From assembly GCF_020169415.1 (NCBI RefSeq), contig NZ_JAIULG010000009.1, forward strand, positions 37,933 to 101,932: 64,000 nucleotides of DNA, given 5' to 3'. This document shows positions 29,136 to 37,857 of the stretch, in pieces. The notes below the pieces were generated by a model. It ran no database searches and had not been told where the DNA came from. It saw only the letters and a list, made by a program, of their open reading frames with translations. Position numbers and translations under genes: made by a program. Each line of letters begins with the position of its first letter. The first letter of the stretch is position 1. The DNA is from Tsukamurella sp. M9C (GTDB lineage Bacteria; Actinomycetota; Actinomycetes; Mycobacteriales; Mycobacteriaceae).

Positions 29136-30305
29136 TCACTCCCAGTTCGCGATCACCGCGTCGAAGTCGCCGTCGGCGGGACCGGGGAGGTGCCGCGCAC
29201 CGGGGTGCCGCACCGCGGGCTCGGTGTAGGCGCCCGATTCCACGAGCCGCGCGATGTTGCCGCGATAGATCTCGTCGACCTCCGCGTGCCGGCCCGGCTC
29301 GCGGTCCAGCCACAGGTTCGCGGGATGGATCGGCCGGTCGTACATGCCGCGGAACAGCTCGGTCCGCAGGTCCTTCATCCAGTTGGAGTTGAGGTTCATC
29401 GCGCGGAACTGGCGCAGCGCCTCGACGTCGACGGGGGCCGCGACGATCGCGTTGGCGCCCGACGGGGCCCGCCCGATCACCTGCCCCGTGTAGTCGACGA
29501 TGTGCCCGTTGCCGCCCGCGATGTCGACGGGGTGCTCCGCCGCCGGCGACGAGTACACCGGCCCGGTGTTGGGGCACACCATGTACACGCCGTTGAAGTG
29601 GGCGTGCGCCCGGTTCTGCAGCAGCCAGGTGCCGCCGGGGTCCGGGCCTGCCGCGGTCATCGGCACCGCCTCACTCGGCCGGTAGATCACCTCGGCGCCG
29701 CCCAGCGCGAGCGCCCGTACCGCCTCGGGGTACTCGCCGTCGCTGCAGCAGATGGTGCCGATGTTGCCGATGTCGGGCGTGCGCAGCACCGGGTAGAAGG
29801 CGTCGATGCCGTCGCCGAACAGCTCGACCCATCGGTCGTAGACGTCGTGCGGGGTGCACGAGTGCTCGCGGCACCAGACGTGGTTCTTCGCCGCCCGGTG
29901 CACGATCTCCCCGTCGGGCGAGATCACGATCATGACGTTGAAGAACCGGTCCTCGATCACCTCGGGCCAGCGCGCCTTGCACTGCACCACGACGTAGGTC
30001 CGGTACATCCGCGCCAGCGCGGCGAGCCGCTCGGTCTCCGGCCCCGGGATGTCGATGAACAGCTCGCGGGCGCTCCGCGCGTGCGGCAGGTCGAAGACCT
30101 CGTCGGTGAACCCGGTGAGCGCCCCCTCGGACAGGGCTACCAGCTTGACCGGGAGGTTGATGCCCACGATGGAGACCGCGGCGTGGAAGGCCTCCTCGAT
30201 CACGTCGAGGTTGCGCGCGATGTGCTCGCGCGCGCCGATGCCGTGCACGAAGGTCGAGAGGCCCACGGCCATGTAGGGCGCGATCGGCCCGTTCGCCGCC
30301 GTCAT
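29136..30305 (-). CDS. nitrilase-superfamily (carbon-nitrogen hydrolase) protein
   Basis: This 389-residue hydrolase has the Glu-Lys-Cys triad of the superfamily: Glu60 in ALSEGALTG, Lys140 in HRAAKNHVW and Cys187 in ICCSDGEYPE. It is longer than typical omega-amidases and closer to the aliphatic amidase/nitrilase branch, with a long C-terminal tail that could contact neighbouring subunits. It is third in an operon with an amidohydrolase and an M20 deacylase (ATGA overlap). Together these suggest stepwise hydrolysis of an amide- or ureide-bearing compound. The substrate is unknown. Confidence 0.88.
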   Translation of the reverse strand: MTAANGPIAPYMAVGLSTFVHGIGAREHIARNLDVIEEAFHAAVSIVGINLPVKLVALSEGALTGFTDEVFDLPHARSARELFIDIPGPETERLAALARMYRTYVVVQCKARWPEVIEDRFFNVMIVISPDGEIVHRAAKNHVWCREHSCTPHDVYDRWVELFGDGIDAFYPVLRTPDIGNIGTICCSDGEYPEAVRALALGGAEVIYRPSEAVPMTAAGPDPGGTWLLQNRAHAHFNGVYMVCPNTGPVYSSPAAEHPVDIAGGNGHIVDYTGQVIGRAPSGANAIVAAPVDVEALRQFRAMNLNSNWMKDLRTELFRGMYDRPIHPANLWLDREPGRHAEVDEIYRGNIARLVESGAYTEPAVRHPGARHLPGPADGDFDAVIANWE

Positions 30306-31621
30306 CGGACACCGCACCAGCGCAGGGCGGACAGCGCGTAGGTCTTCGCCGCGCAGACGACCTCGTCGATCGCGCACCGTTCGTCCACCGCGTGCGCCAT
30401 GGCGAGGGCGCCCGGTCCGAGCCCGACCGCGGGGATCCCCGCGGCGGTGAACCAGGTGAGGTCGGTCGCGCTCGGGAAGGGCCGGACGTCGGGGGCGCCG
30501 GCGTAGGCGGTTCCGGCAGCGGCGTCCTCGCGGGCGGCCACGACGACCCGGCAGAACGGGTCGGCGCCGTCGGTGCGCCCGCCGGGGTAGTGCATCGGCC
30601 AGTCCAGTACCGGCGGGTGTCGGCGCAGCCACGGGTCCGCGCCGGCGACCCGGGCGACGACGGCGGCGATCTCGGCCTGCACGTCGGCGATGCCCGCCGC
30701 GGGCGGGTAGAAGATCGCGTAGTCCAGGGTGGTCTCATCGGGGATGAAGGCGACGTTCCGGCCTGCGCGGGCGCCGCCGTCGATCACGTCGAGGCCGATG
30801 GTGAACTGGCCCGGCTCGAAGAGCGGGTCGACGCGGGTGCGCTCCCACTCGGTCTCGAGCCGCCGCAGCGCGTCGTGGATCGCGAGCGCGCCGTCCACGG
30901 CGCTCGCGGCGATCGGGTCCTCGGCCCCGGCGCGCCGCTGGGCGCGCATCAGGGAGCGGGCCGAGGCGTGGCCGGTACGGCCGGTCACAGTGATCCGCAG
31001 GACGAGGACGCCGGGGGTCGCGGGCATCACGCTGAGTGGGGCGAGCGCGCCGGTGGGCTCGGCGATGATCGCGCCGTCGGCGGTGTAGCCGCGGGCGAGC
31101 ACGGCGGAGGTGCCGAGGTGGTGCTCGAGGTTCTCCTCCCCCACGACGCCCTGCAGGATCAGGTCGCCGCCGAGGCGGACCCCCGCCTCGCGCAGCGCGC
31201 GGGCCGCGAAGGCCTGCGCCACGAGCCCGGCCTTCATGTCGACGGAGCCGCGGCCCCATACGTGGGTCTCGTCGCGGAAGCCGGCGAAGGGGTCGTGGGT
31301 CCAGGCGTCGGCATCGCCGGCCGGAACCACGTCGACGTGCCCGTTGAAGATGAGCGAGCGCCCGTCGCCCTCGCCGTGGACGACGCCGACCACGTTGTCG
31401 CGCCCGGGAACCTCGCCGAACAGCTCGGTCTCGGCGCCGGCCTCGCGGTAGACGCCGGCGAGCAGCCGCGCGACCTCGGTCTCGCCGCCGACCAGGTCGT
31501 CGAAGTCCTGGTCCGGATAGGTGGGATTGACGCTGCGCACGGCGATCGCGTCGCCGAGCGTCGCGATCATCTCCTCGCGCAGGCCGTCGACGCGGCCCAG
31601 TACCCGATCGGCGGCGGTCAT
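30302..31621 (-). CDS. M20-family metallopeptidase (ArgE/DapE-type deacylase)
   Basis: This 439-residue protein has the M20 zinc-site order: FNGHVDVVPAG (His and Asp), WGRGSVDMKAG (bridging Asp), GVVGEENLEHH (catalytic Glu pair) and, near the C-terminus, a Zn-binding His in AMAHAVDE. The central dimerisation domain (RITVTGRTGHAS) is present. Family members remove acyl groups from amino acids or cleave dipeptide-like amides. It overlaps both neighbours by ATGA, so the three hydrolases are translated together. The substrate is unknown. Confidence 0.9.
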   Translation of the reverse strand: MTAADRVLGRVDGLREEMIATLGDAIAVRSVNPTYPDQDFDDLVGGETEVARLLAGVYREAGAETELFGEVPGRDNVVGVVHGEGDGRSLIFNGHVDVVPAGDADAWTHDPFAGFRDETHVWGRGSVDMKAGLVAQAFAARALREAGVRLGGDLILQGVVGEENLEHHLGTSAVLARGYTADGAIIAEPTGALAPLSVMPATPGVLVLRITVTGRTGHASARSLMRAQRRAGAEDPIAASAVDGALAIHDALRRLETEWERTRVDPLFEPGQFTIGLDVIDGGARAGRNVAFIPDETTLDYAIFYPPAAGIADVQAEIAAVVARVAGADPWLRRHPPVLDWPMHYPGGRTDGADPFCRVVVAAREDAAAGTAYAGAPDVRPFPSATDLTWFTAAGIPAVGLGPGALAMAHAVDERCAIDEVVCAAKTYALSALRWCGVR

Positions 31622-33354
31622 GCGCGCACCTCCTGCGCCGGGGCGGCGAGCTCGCCGCTGTCGTGGACGGTCTCGCCGCCGAGGTAGGTGCGCAGCACCC
31701 GGGTTCCGGCGAGCTCGTCGATCGGGCAGGTCGACGGGTCGCGGTCCACGAGGATCAGGTCGGCGTGCTTCCCCGCGGCGAGCGAGCCGATCTCGGGCCA
31801 GTCGAGGACGGCGGCGGCGCCGGTGGTCCACATGCGGAGGGCGTCGACGCGGGAGAGCTTCTGGTCGGGGCCGTCGTTGCGGTGGTCGCTGCCGGCGAAG
31901 CGGTGAGTCTGCGCGAGTTCGATCTGCTCCCAGGGGTTCTTGGGTCCCCAGTCGGAGCCGCCGGCGAGGTCGAGCCCCGTGTCGACGAGCCGCTGGAGGG
32001 GTTCGAGGTCGCGCCAGGCGTGCTCGCCGATGCGCTCGCCGTACATGGCGCCCTTGCCCCACGCGAAGCCGGCGCTGGTGGTCACTTGGAAGCCGAGGTC
32101 CGCGTAGCGCCGCGCCTGCGCGGGCGTGATGGTGATGGCGTGCTGCAGGATCCAGTGGCGGTCGCGGAAATCGACCTCGCGGACGACGCGCTCGGCGATG
32201 TCGAGGAAGTCGTCGTGCTCGCGGAACGCGCCGAGGCAGAGGTTGGCGCGGATGCCCTGTTCGGCGCAGTAGCGGACGAAGGCCTCCTCCTTCTCCAGGG
32301 AGAGGAACCGGGTACCGCGGGTGGGCCTGCCGAACGGGTCGAGGGCGGGCTCGTAGGTGGCGAAGTAGCCGGAGAAGCACGGGCCGCCGGGGCTCAGGGT
32401 GAGGCCGCCGGTGCGGAGCAGGTCGTCGCCCGCCTCCCCCACCTGCGCCGCGAACTGCGGGAGCCGGTCGGCGAATTCGGCGTCGGTGAGCGGGTCGAAG
32501 GGGTAGAAGATCACCGATTCGACGTCGAGGGTGGCGTGGATGCGCATGGTGAGGGCGCCCGCGGCGCGCAGGTGCCGGTACAGCGCGAGGTGCTCGGGTT
32601 CCATGGCGTGCCCCTCGTAGCCCGTGGTGACGCCCTGCCGGGTGAACCTCGCCATCTCTGCGGTGGTCCCGGCGGCGGCGGTGTCGAGGCTCGGCCGCGG
32701 CAGCTTGGTCAGGATCTGGCCCCAGAAGGGGTCGTAGGTGTAGTAGTTGGTGACCGGTCCACGGAGGACGCCGGTCAGCTCGCCGGCGTCGTTCTTCTCG
32801 ATCTCCACGTCGCACACGCGATCGGGAATGAAGGCGCTCAGTCCGACGGCGCGGAGCCCGGCACTGTTGAAGGCCACCACGTTCGGCATCTTCGGCGCCC
32901 AGGCCTGGATCATGACGGGGTGGTCGGCGGTCGCCGCGTCGAGCGTCCACCGGTCGGGCAGGTGCCGCTCGAGCAGGTCCTTCTCGGAGCGGCGCAGGAA
33001 GTAGTGCGGTTCCCCGACGGGGGTGCACATGATCCACTCCCCCGCGGGCGTGACGGCGGCCTTCGCCCGGATCCGCGCGACGATGTCGGAGTGGTCGACG
33101 GCGTCCGTCAGATCGACCAGACCGCCCGCGAGCATGCCGAAATGCATGACGTGCGGGTGCGTGTCGATGAGCCCGGGCATCACGGTGGCGCCGCCGGCGT
33201 CCACGCGCTGCGCGCCGGATCCCGCGGCGTCCTCCATGGCGCGGCGGTCGCCCACGGCGACGATCCGGCCCCCGTCGAGGACGAGCGCCTCGGCCTCCGG
33301 ACGATCGGGATCGAGGGTGAGCACCCGCCCACCGGTGATGAGTGTTGTGGTCAT
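31618..33354 (-). CDS. YtcJ-like metal-dependent amidohydrolase
   Basis: This 578-residue Amidohydro_3 protein has the HxH metal motif in GLIDTHPHVMHFGM, a later His pair around ILQHAITITPAQ and the metal Asp in LAGGSDWGPKNPWEQIE. The final beta-sandwich segment is GSLAAGKHADLILVDRDP. It is the first gene of the three-hydrolase operon and is divergent from a TetR regulator around a perfect dyad. YtcJ-like enzymes act on amide or ester bonds of varied small molecules, including plant metabolites; specificity cannot be read here. Confidence 0.9.
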   Translation of the reverse strand: MTTTLITGGRVLTLDPDRPEAEALVLDGGRIVAVGDRRAMEDAAGSGAQRVDAGGATVMPGLIDTHPHVMHFGMLAGGLVDLTDAVDHSDIVARIRAKAAVTPAGEWIMCTPVGEPHYFLRRSEKDLLERHLPDRWTLDAATADHPVMIQAWAPKMPNVVAFNSAGLRAVGLSAFIPDRVCDVEIEKNDAGELTGVLRGPVTNYYTYDPFWGQILTKLPRPSLDTAAAGTTAEMARFTRQGVTTGYEGHAMEPEHLALYRHLRAAGALTMRIHATLDVESVIFYPFDPLTDAEFADRLPQFAAQVGEAGDDLLRTGGLTLSPGGPCFSGYFATYEPALDPFGRPTRGTRFLSLEKEEAFVRYCAEQGIRANLCLGAFREHDDFLDIAERVVREVDFRDRHWILQHAITITPAQARRYADLGFQVTTSAGFAWGKGAMYGERIGEHAWRDLEPLQRLVDTGLDLAGGSDWGPKNPWEQIELAQTHRFAGSDHRNDGPDQKLSRVDALRMWTTGAAAVLDWPEIGSLAAGKHADLILVDRDPSTCPIDELAGTRVLRTYLGGETVHDSGELAAPAQEVRA

Positions 33355-33402
33355 AGCGGCCCTTCCGAGACGTGTCCCCTGCGGACGCCACCACCGTAAC
33401 CC

Positions 33403-33428
33403 CAATTTTCTCCATTTGGAGAAAATTG
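33403..33428. promoter_or_regulatory. 26-bp perfect dyad, likely TetR operator between divergent genes
   Basis: Two 11-base arms, CAATTTTCTCC and GGAGAAAATTG, are exact inverted repeats around ATTT. The AT-rich dyad stands out in GC-rich surroundings. It lies 49 bp before the amidohydrolase start and 33 bp before the TetR start. A TetR dimer pair bound here could repress both directions. A transcription terminator is unlikely because the site lies between divergent starts. Confidence 0.75.
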
Positions 33429-33460
33429 ATCGGAAATCGGCCGACGGTACGATCGCGACC

Positions 33461-34057
33461 ATGTCCTCACCGGTGCGCGAACCACGCATGGCCCGGGGCG
33501 CCGCGCGCCGCGAGGCGCTGCTCGACGCGGCGGTCCGGCTGGTCGCGCGCGACGGTGCCCGGGCGCTCACGCACCGCTCCGTGGCGGCGGAGGCCGGCAC
33601 CACGCACGGCAACGCCCGCTACTACTTCGGGACCCTCGACCAGCTGCTGGACGAGGCTCTGCACCGGCTGGCCGCGCGCCAGATCGAGGAGGTGCGCACG
33701 CTCTTCGCGGAGGAGCTGCCCGACGCCGGGATCCCCGAGCGCATCGACCGGCTCACCCGGTACGTCACCGGCTCACTCACCGACGACCGGGATGCGGCGA
33801 TCGCTCGCTACGAACTCTTCCTCGAGGTCGCGCGCCGCCCGGGTCTGCGCGCCAGCCTCGACGAATGGGGCACCACGCAGCGCGCCGCCTTCGCGCGCGA
33901 GCTGCGCGGCACCGGGGCCGCCGATCCGGAGTCCGACGCGGCGGATCTCCTCACGACGGTCAACGGCCTCGCCCTGGAGCAGCTGGCGCTGCCCGTCGAC
34001 GACTTCGAATCGGCGCGCCTGCGCCCCGCGATCGCGCGGTACTTCCCCGCGCCCTGA
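33461..34057 (+). CDS. TetR-family regulator of the hydrolase operon
   Basis: The gene encodes 198 residues. The HTH is REALLDAAVRLVARDGARALTHRSVAAEAGTTHGNARYYFGT, with a recognition helix differing from the neighbouring TetR genes, followed by an all-helical ligand domain. It is divergent from the amidohydrolase-deacylase-nitrilase operon, with the 26-bp dyad between them. By analogy with other divergent TetR pairs it should repress both genes until the operon substrate binds. A start ten residues later (MARGAARREA) is possible. Confidence 0.9.
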   Translation: MSSPVREPRMARGAARREALLDAAVRLVARDGARALTHRSVAAEAGTTHGNARYYFGTLDQLLDEALHRLAARQIEEVRTLFAEELPDAGIPERIDRLTRYVTGSLTDDRDAAIARYELFLEVARRPGLRASLDEWGTTQRAAFARELRGTGAADPESDAADLLTTVNGLALEQLALPVDDFESARLRPAIARYFPAP

Positions 34058-34081
34058 CACATCGCGCGCCGACTCCGGCGG

Positions 34082-35299
34082 CTAGCCCGCCGCCGGCCCC
34101 GAAGCCTCCGGCTCGCGCGCCGCGGGCGCGACGACCACCGCGACGGCGACTGCGACGAGCACCAGGATCAGCGCGTAGAGCAGCGTCACGTACTCGCCCA
34201 GGGCACCGATGATCGGTGGGCCGGCGAGGAACGAGAGGTAGCCGATGGTCGAGACCACGGAGACCCGCGCCGCCGCCATGCGCGGCTCGTCGGCCGCGGC
34301 GGACATGCCGACGGGGAAGCCGAGCGAGGCGCCGAGGCCCCACAGCGCGACACCCACGTAGGCGGCCCAGGTCGGGCCGAAGATGACGAGCGCGAGGCCC
34401 ACGAAGGCGAGTGCGCCGCAGGCGCGCAGCGTGCGCACTCGACCGTAGGAGTCCAGAACGCGAGTACCTGCGAGCCGGCCGATCGTCATGAAGGTGACGA
34501 AGACCGCGAAGGTCAGCGTGCCGACGGTCTTCGACGTGCCGTGGTCGTCGACCATCGCGAGCGCCAGCCAGTCGTTCGCGCTGCCCTCGGTCAGCGCCAT
34601 CCCGAGCACCATCAGACCGATGAGCAGCGTGCGGGGCTCGCGCCACACCGCGAGCCGCTCGCGGCGGGAGACCGGGGCGTGGTCGTCGGCGTCGTGCGCC
34701 TGGAAGGGCACGTGCCGCAGCGCGAACCAGCCGACCACCAGCAGGACGCCGTTCACGACCAGCAGGTGCGGCAGCAGCGGCACGTGCGCGGCCTGGGCCG
34801 CGGCGGCGGTGAGCGCGCCGGCCACGGTGCCCATCGAGAACGCCGCATGGAAGGCGGGCATCACGGTGCGCCCCAGCGCCCGCTCGTTCTCGGCGCCGGA
34901 GAGGTTCATGCAGACGTCGGTGATGCCGTGCGAGAGCCCGACGAAGACCAGCGGCAGCAGCGTGAGCGCGTAGTTCCCGGACTGCGCGCCCGCGGCGGCG
35001 GCGATCATCGTGACGCCCAGCGCGGGCAGGGTCACCGCGATGACCCGGCGCGCGCCGAACCGCGCGGCCAGCGCCCCCGAGCCGACGAGGCCCACGACCG
35101 AGCCGACCGCCAGGCCGAAGGTCAGGAGCGCCACCTGCAGCGTGGTGGCCTGCAGATCGTCGCGAACCTGGGGCAGCCGGCCGATGTAGCTGGCGAAGGT
35201 GAGCCCGCTGAGCGCGAAGATCACCGCGACGGCATTGCGCCAGGCGAGCACTGAGCCCCCTACCGCGTCCGTCCTCTGCTCCTGGAACTCCACGCTCAC
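34082..35299 (-). CDS. MFS transporter divergent from a LacI regulator
   Basis: This 405-residue protein has about twelve transmembrane segments, with a charged central loop (PFQAHDADDHAPVSRRERL) between helices 6 and 7 and RFGARRV-type loops after helices 2 and 8. It resembles the YbjJ/fucose-permease-like group of facilitators. It is divergent from a LacI regulator across 50 bp holding a perfect palindrome, so a sugar or sugar-like substrate is likely. No catabolic enzyme for that sugar is adjacent. GTG is the start. Confidence 0.88.
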   Translation of the reverse strand: MSVEFQEQRTDAVGGSVLAWRNAVAVIFALSGLTFASYIGRLPQVRDDLQATTLQVALLTFGLAVGSVVGLVGSGALAARFGARRVIAVTLPALGVTMIAAAAGAQSGNYALTLLPLVFVGLSHGITDVCMNLSGAENERALGRTVMPAFHAAFSMGTVAGALTAAAAQAAHVPLLPHLLVVNGVLLVVGWFALRHVPFQAHDADDHAPVSRRERLAVWREPRTLLIGLMVLGMALTEGSANDWLALAMVDDHGTSKTVGTLTFAVFVTFMTIGRLAGTRVLDSYGRVRTLRACGALAFVGLALVIFGPTWAAYVGVALWGLGASLGFPVGMSAAADEPRMAAARVSVVSTIGYLSFLAGPPIIGALGEYVTLLYALILVLVAVAVAVVVAPAAREPEASGPAAG

Positions 35300-35310
35300 C
35301 GATCAACCCT

Positions 35311-35324
35311 TCGAAACGTTTCGA
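35311..35324. promoter_or_regulatory. LacI-type operator palindrome
   Basis: TCGAAACGTTTCGA is a perfect 14-bp palindrome with the central CG typical of LacI/GalR operators. It lies 11 bp from the MFS start and 25 bp from the LacI start, so it can control both divergent genes. Confidence 0.75.
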
Positions 35325-35349
35325 TTATTGCTTGCTAGGCTAGGTCCCC

Positions 35350-36375
35350 ATGACACGCGGGTCAAACCGGATAACGCTGGTGCACGTCGCCGAGGCGGCG
35401 GGCGTCTCGCTGTCGACGGCGTCCCACGCCTTCGGCGTCGACAAGCCGATCAGCGACGCCACCCGCGCCCGCGTCCTCGCGGCCGCCGCCCAGCTGGGCT
35501 ACGAGGGGCCCGATCCGCGGGCCCGGTCGCTGCGCAGCGGCCGCACCGACATTATCGGCGTCCAGGTGGACGACGAGGCGGGCCGCGCCTTCCGCGACCC
35601 GGTCATCATCGGCATCCTCGACGGGGTGTCGACCGCGCTGGCCGCGAGCCCCACCTCGGTCCTGCTCCTCCCCGATTCGCTCCCGGAGGAGCGCCTGCGG
35701 TCGCTCCCCGTCGACGGCGTGGTCGCCGCCGGCTGCTCCCCCGCCCTCGGCTCGCTGCGCGCGGCGATGGCGAAGCGCGCGATCCCCGTCGTCACCGCGG
35801 GCAACCAGGTCGACGACATCGGCAGCGTCGGCGTCGAGAACCGCGCCGCCACTGCCCTGCTCACCGGCCACCTCCGCGCACTCGGCCACCGGTCCGTCGG
35901 CGTCGTGCGGCTGCGCCACGGCGACGTCGAGAAAGCCCGCACGGCGGCGGCGCTGGCCGCCTTCCCGGACTCCGCCGTCGTCGTCTCGGCCGACAGCACG
36001 ATTGACGAGGGCTTCCGCGCGGGCGGCGAGCTGCTCGACGGCGCCGGGAGCGCAGCGAGCGGGCCGGATCGACTCCGCCACGCCCCCACCGCGGTGATCG
36101 CCCAGTCGGACCTGTTGGCCGCCGGGGTGATCCGCGCCGCAGAGTCCCGGGGCCTGCGCGTCCCGGAGGACCTCTCCGTCGTCGGCTTCGACGGTGTCCG
36201 CATCGACGGCTTCGACCGCGTCCTCACCACGATCCGGCAGCCGATCGTCGAGATGGGCCGGCTCGCTGCGCAGGCGGTCCTGGCCGCGCAGGACGGCGCG
36301 CCGCTGCCGACGCTCGCGCTCGACGTCGACCTCGTCGTCGGCGACACCACCGGGCCGGCGCCTCAGCGGTCCTGA
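35350..36375 (+). CDS. LacI-family transcriptional regulator
   Basis: The gene encodes 341 residues. The N-terminal HTH reads ITLVHVAEAAGVSLSTASHAFG, followed by the hinge helix region RVLAAAAQLGYEGPDPRARSL and the periplasmic-binding-protein-like effector domain (DIIGVQVDD onward, ending SVVGFDGVRIDGFDRVLTTIRQP). It is divergent from the MFS gene with an operator between. The motif usually read as VSRALN is SHAFGVD here. The last 13 bp overlap the convergent acyltransferase gene. Confidence 0.92.
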   Translation: MTRGSNRITLVHVAEAAGVSLSTASHAFGVDKPISDATRARVLAAAAQLGYEGPDPRARSLRSGRTDIIGVQVDDEAGRAFRDPVIIGILDGVSTALAASPTSVLLLPDSLPEERLRSLPVDGVVAAGCSPALGSLRAAMAKRAIPVVTAGNQVDDIGSVGVENRAATALLTGHLRALGHRSVGVVRLRHGDVEKARTAAALAAFPDSAVVVSADSTIDEGFRAGGELLDGAGSAASGPDRLRHAPTAVIAQSDLLAAGVIRAAESRGLRVPEDLSVVGFDGVRIDGFDRVLTTIRQPIVEMGRLAAQAVLAAQDGAPLPTLALDVDLVVGDTTGPAPQRS

Positions 36376-37691
36376 GCCACCTCGTCGAGCGCGGCCGCCA
36401 GCAGAGCCGCGTACGCGTCCGGGTCGGGCACGGCGGTGCGACTGCTGGTCACGGAGACCGTCACCGTGTCGCCCAGTCCGTGCACGCCGTGCGTGAGCCC
36501 CATGGCGGGCGACAGCGCCGGGAAGCCCGCGGTGAACACCGATCTCCCGCCGAGCAGCTCCAGGTCCGCCGGTCCGCGGTGCACGCTCGACAGCACCGTC
36601 GCGCCGGCCATCGTGTCCGGGACGATCGTGGGGTCGAAGGCGCGCACGCCGAGCACCGCGAGGGCCGACGGTGCCGCGTCCTCCGCCGCCCCGACGGTGC
36701 GCCACAACGGACTCGCGGCGCGCTCGCGGGCGGCGGCCAGCGCCGCGGCGATGCGAACGGGACGCTCCGCGGCGGGGATGCCGGGGTACAGCGGCACAGA
36801 GACGTTGCCGAAGGCGTTGCGCTCGCCGTGCCGCCGCTCGCGCGCGACCATCACCTCCGCCGACAGCTCCGCGGGCACGGCCCCGCCCCGGAGGCGCAGG
36901 TACCGCTCCACGGCCAGCGAGACCGCGGCGAGCGTGGTCACCGTGACGGTGTGTCCGGCGTGCAGGGAGGCGGTGTCGCGCACCAGCATCCGCACGTCAC
37001 GGGTGGCGTCGGGGGCGGTGTTGAGCAGGGTGCGGGGACAGCCGGGGATCGCGGGCGGCAGCGCGCCGTCCCGGGTGCGCCGGTCGATCGCGGCGCGGGC
37101 CCGCGGGGCGAGCGCGCCGAGCGCCACCGTCCGGGCCAGCGCGACGGGCAGCCCCAGCACGCCCCGGGCGGCGCGGAGCGGGCTGGGCAGTGGCCGGAAG
37201 ACCGGCGCCTCACCCGCTGCGCCGGAACCGAAGAGCGCGCGGGCGATCTCGGCGGACCGTCGGCCGTCCGCGAGGGCGTGGGCCACCTGCAGCACCACCA
37301 CGGTCGCGGGGCCGGCGCACCGCGGCGCGCCCGCCACCCGGGGGAAGACGTGCAGCCGCCAGGGCGCCACCGTCGCATCCACCTGCCGGGCGAACAGGCG
37401 GGCCACGGCGGCGGGCACCGCGTCCCAGGTGTGCGCGATCCCCTCGCGGACGTCGGCCACCTCGCCCGGCGCCCACGCCGGGTGCTCGAGATCGCCGGGC
37501 GCGGGCGCGATCCGCAGCCGCAGGTCCGCGATCGACGGTGCGCGTGCCAGCACGACGTCCGCCACCTCCGCGGCCGACGGTGCCGGGCCGGCGCCGTGGT
37601 CGAAGCAGTAGAGCAGGAACTGGTCGCTCGGCATCACCGCCGACGCCCAATGGGTACGGGCGTCGCGCGGGGAGAGGAGCCCACCGGTCAC
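36363..37691 (-). CDS. wax ester synthase/diacylglycerol acyltransferase-like protein
   Basis: The gene encodes 442 residues from the GTG at 37691; a GTG nine bases further upstream is possible. The N-terminus resembles WS/DGAT enzymes (MPSDQFLLYCFD) and the C-terminal half the DUF1298 (WSD1 C-terminal) domain. The catalytic HHxxxDG motif reads VAHALADGRR, so the first His is Ala while the second, usually catalytic, His remains. Family enzymes join acyl-CoA to long alcohols or diacylglycerol for storage lipid. The divergence suggests a different acceptor. It overlaps the LacI gene end by 13 bp. Confidence 0.75.
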   Translation of the reverse strand: MTGGLLSPRDARTHWASAVMPSDQFLLYCFDHGAGPAPSAAEVADVVLARAPSIADLRLRIAPAPGDLEHPAWAPGEVADVREGIAHTWDAVPAAVARLFARQVDATVAPWRLHVFPRVAGAPRCAGPATVVVLQVAHALADGRRSAEIARALFGSGAAGEAPVFRPLPSPLRAARGVLGLPVALARTVALGALAPRARAAIDRRTRDGALPPAIPGCPRTLLNTAPDATRDVRMLVRDTASLHAGHTVTVTTLAAVSLAVERYLRLRGGAVPAELSAEVMVARERRHGERNAFGNVSVPLYPGIPAAERPVRIAAALAAARERAASPLWRTVGAAEDAAPSALAVLGVRAFDPTIVPDTMAGATVLSSVHRGPADLELLGGRSVFTAGFPALSPAMGLTHGVHGLGDTVTVSVTSSRTAVPDPDAYAALLAAALDEVAQDR

Positions 37692-37857
37692 GCCCACCAC
37701 GCTAACGCACGCGGATCCCGGCCTCCGCGACGGCGGAAGCCATGTCGTCACCACGATCGGATCCCCCTGAGGAGAAGCCCTCGCCACACGGTCTCCCGTA
37801 GTTTCGATCACGACGCCCGGCCGACACGGACTCGCCGGCCGGGAGAAGGAGACGCGG

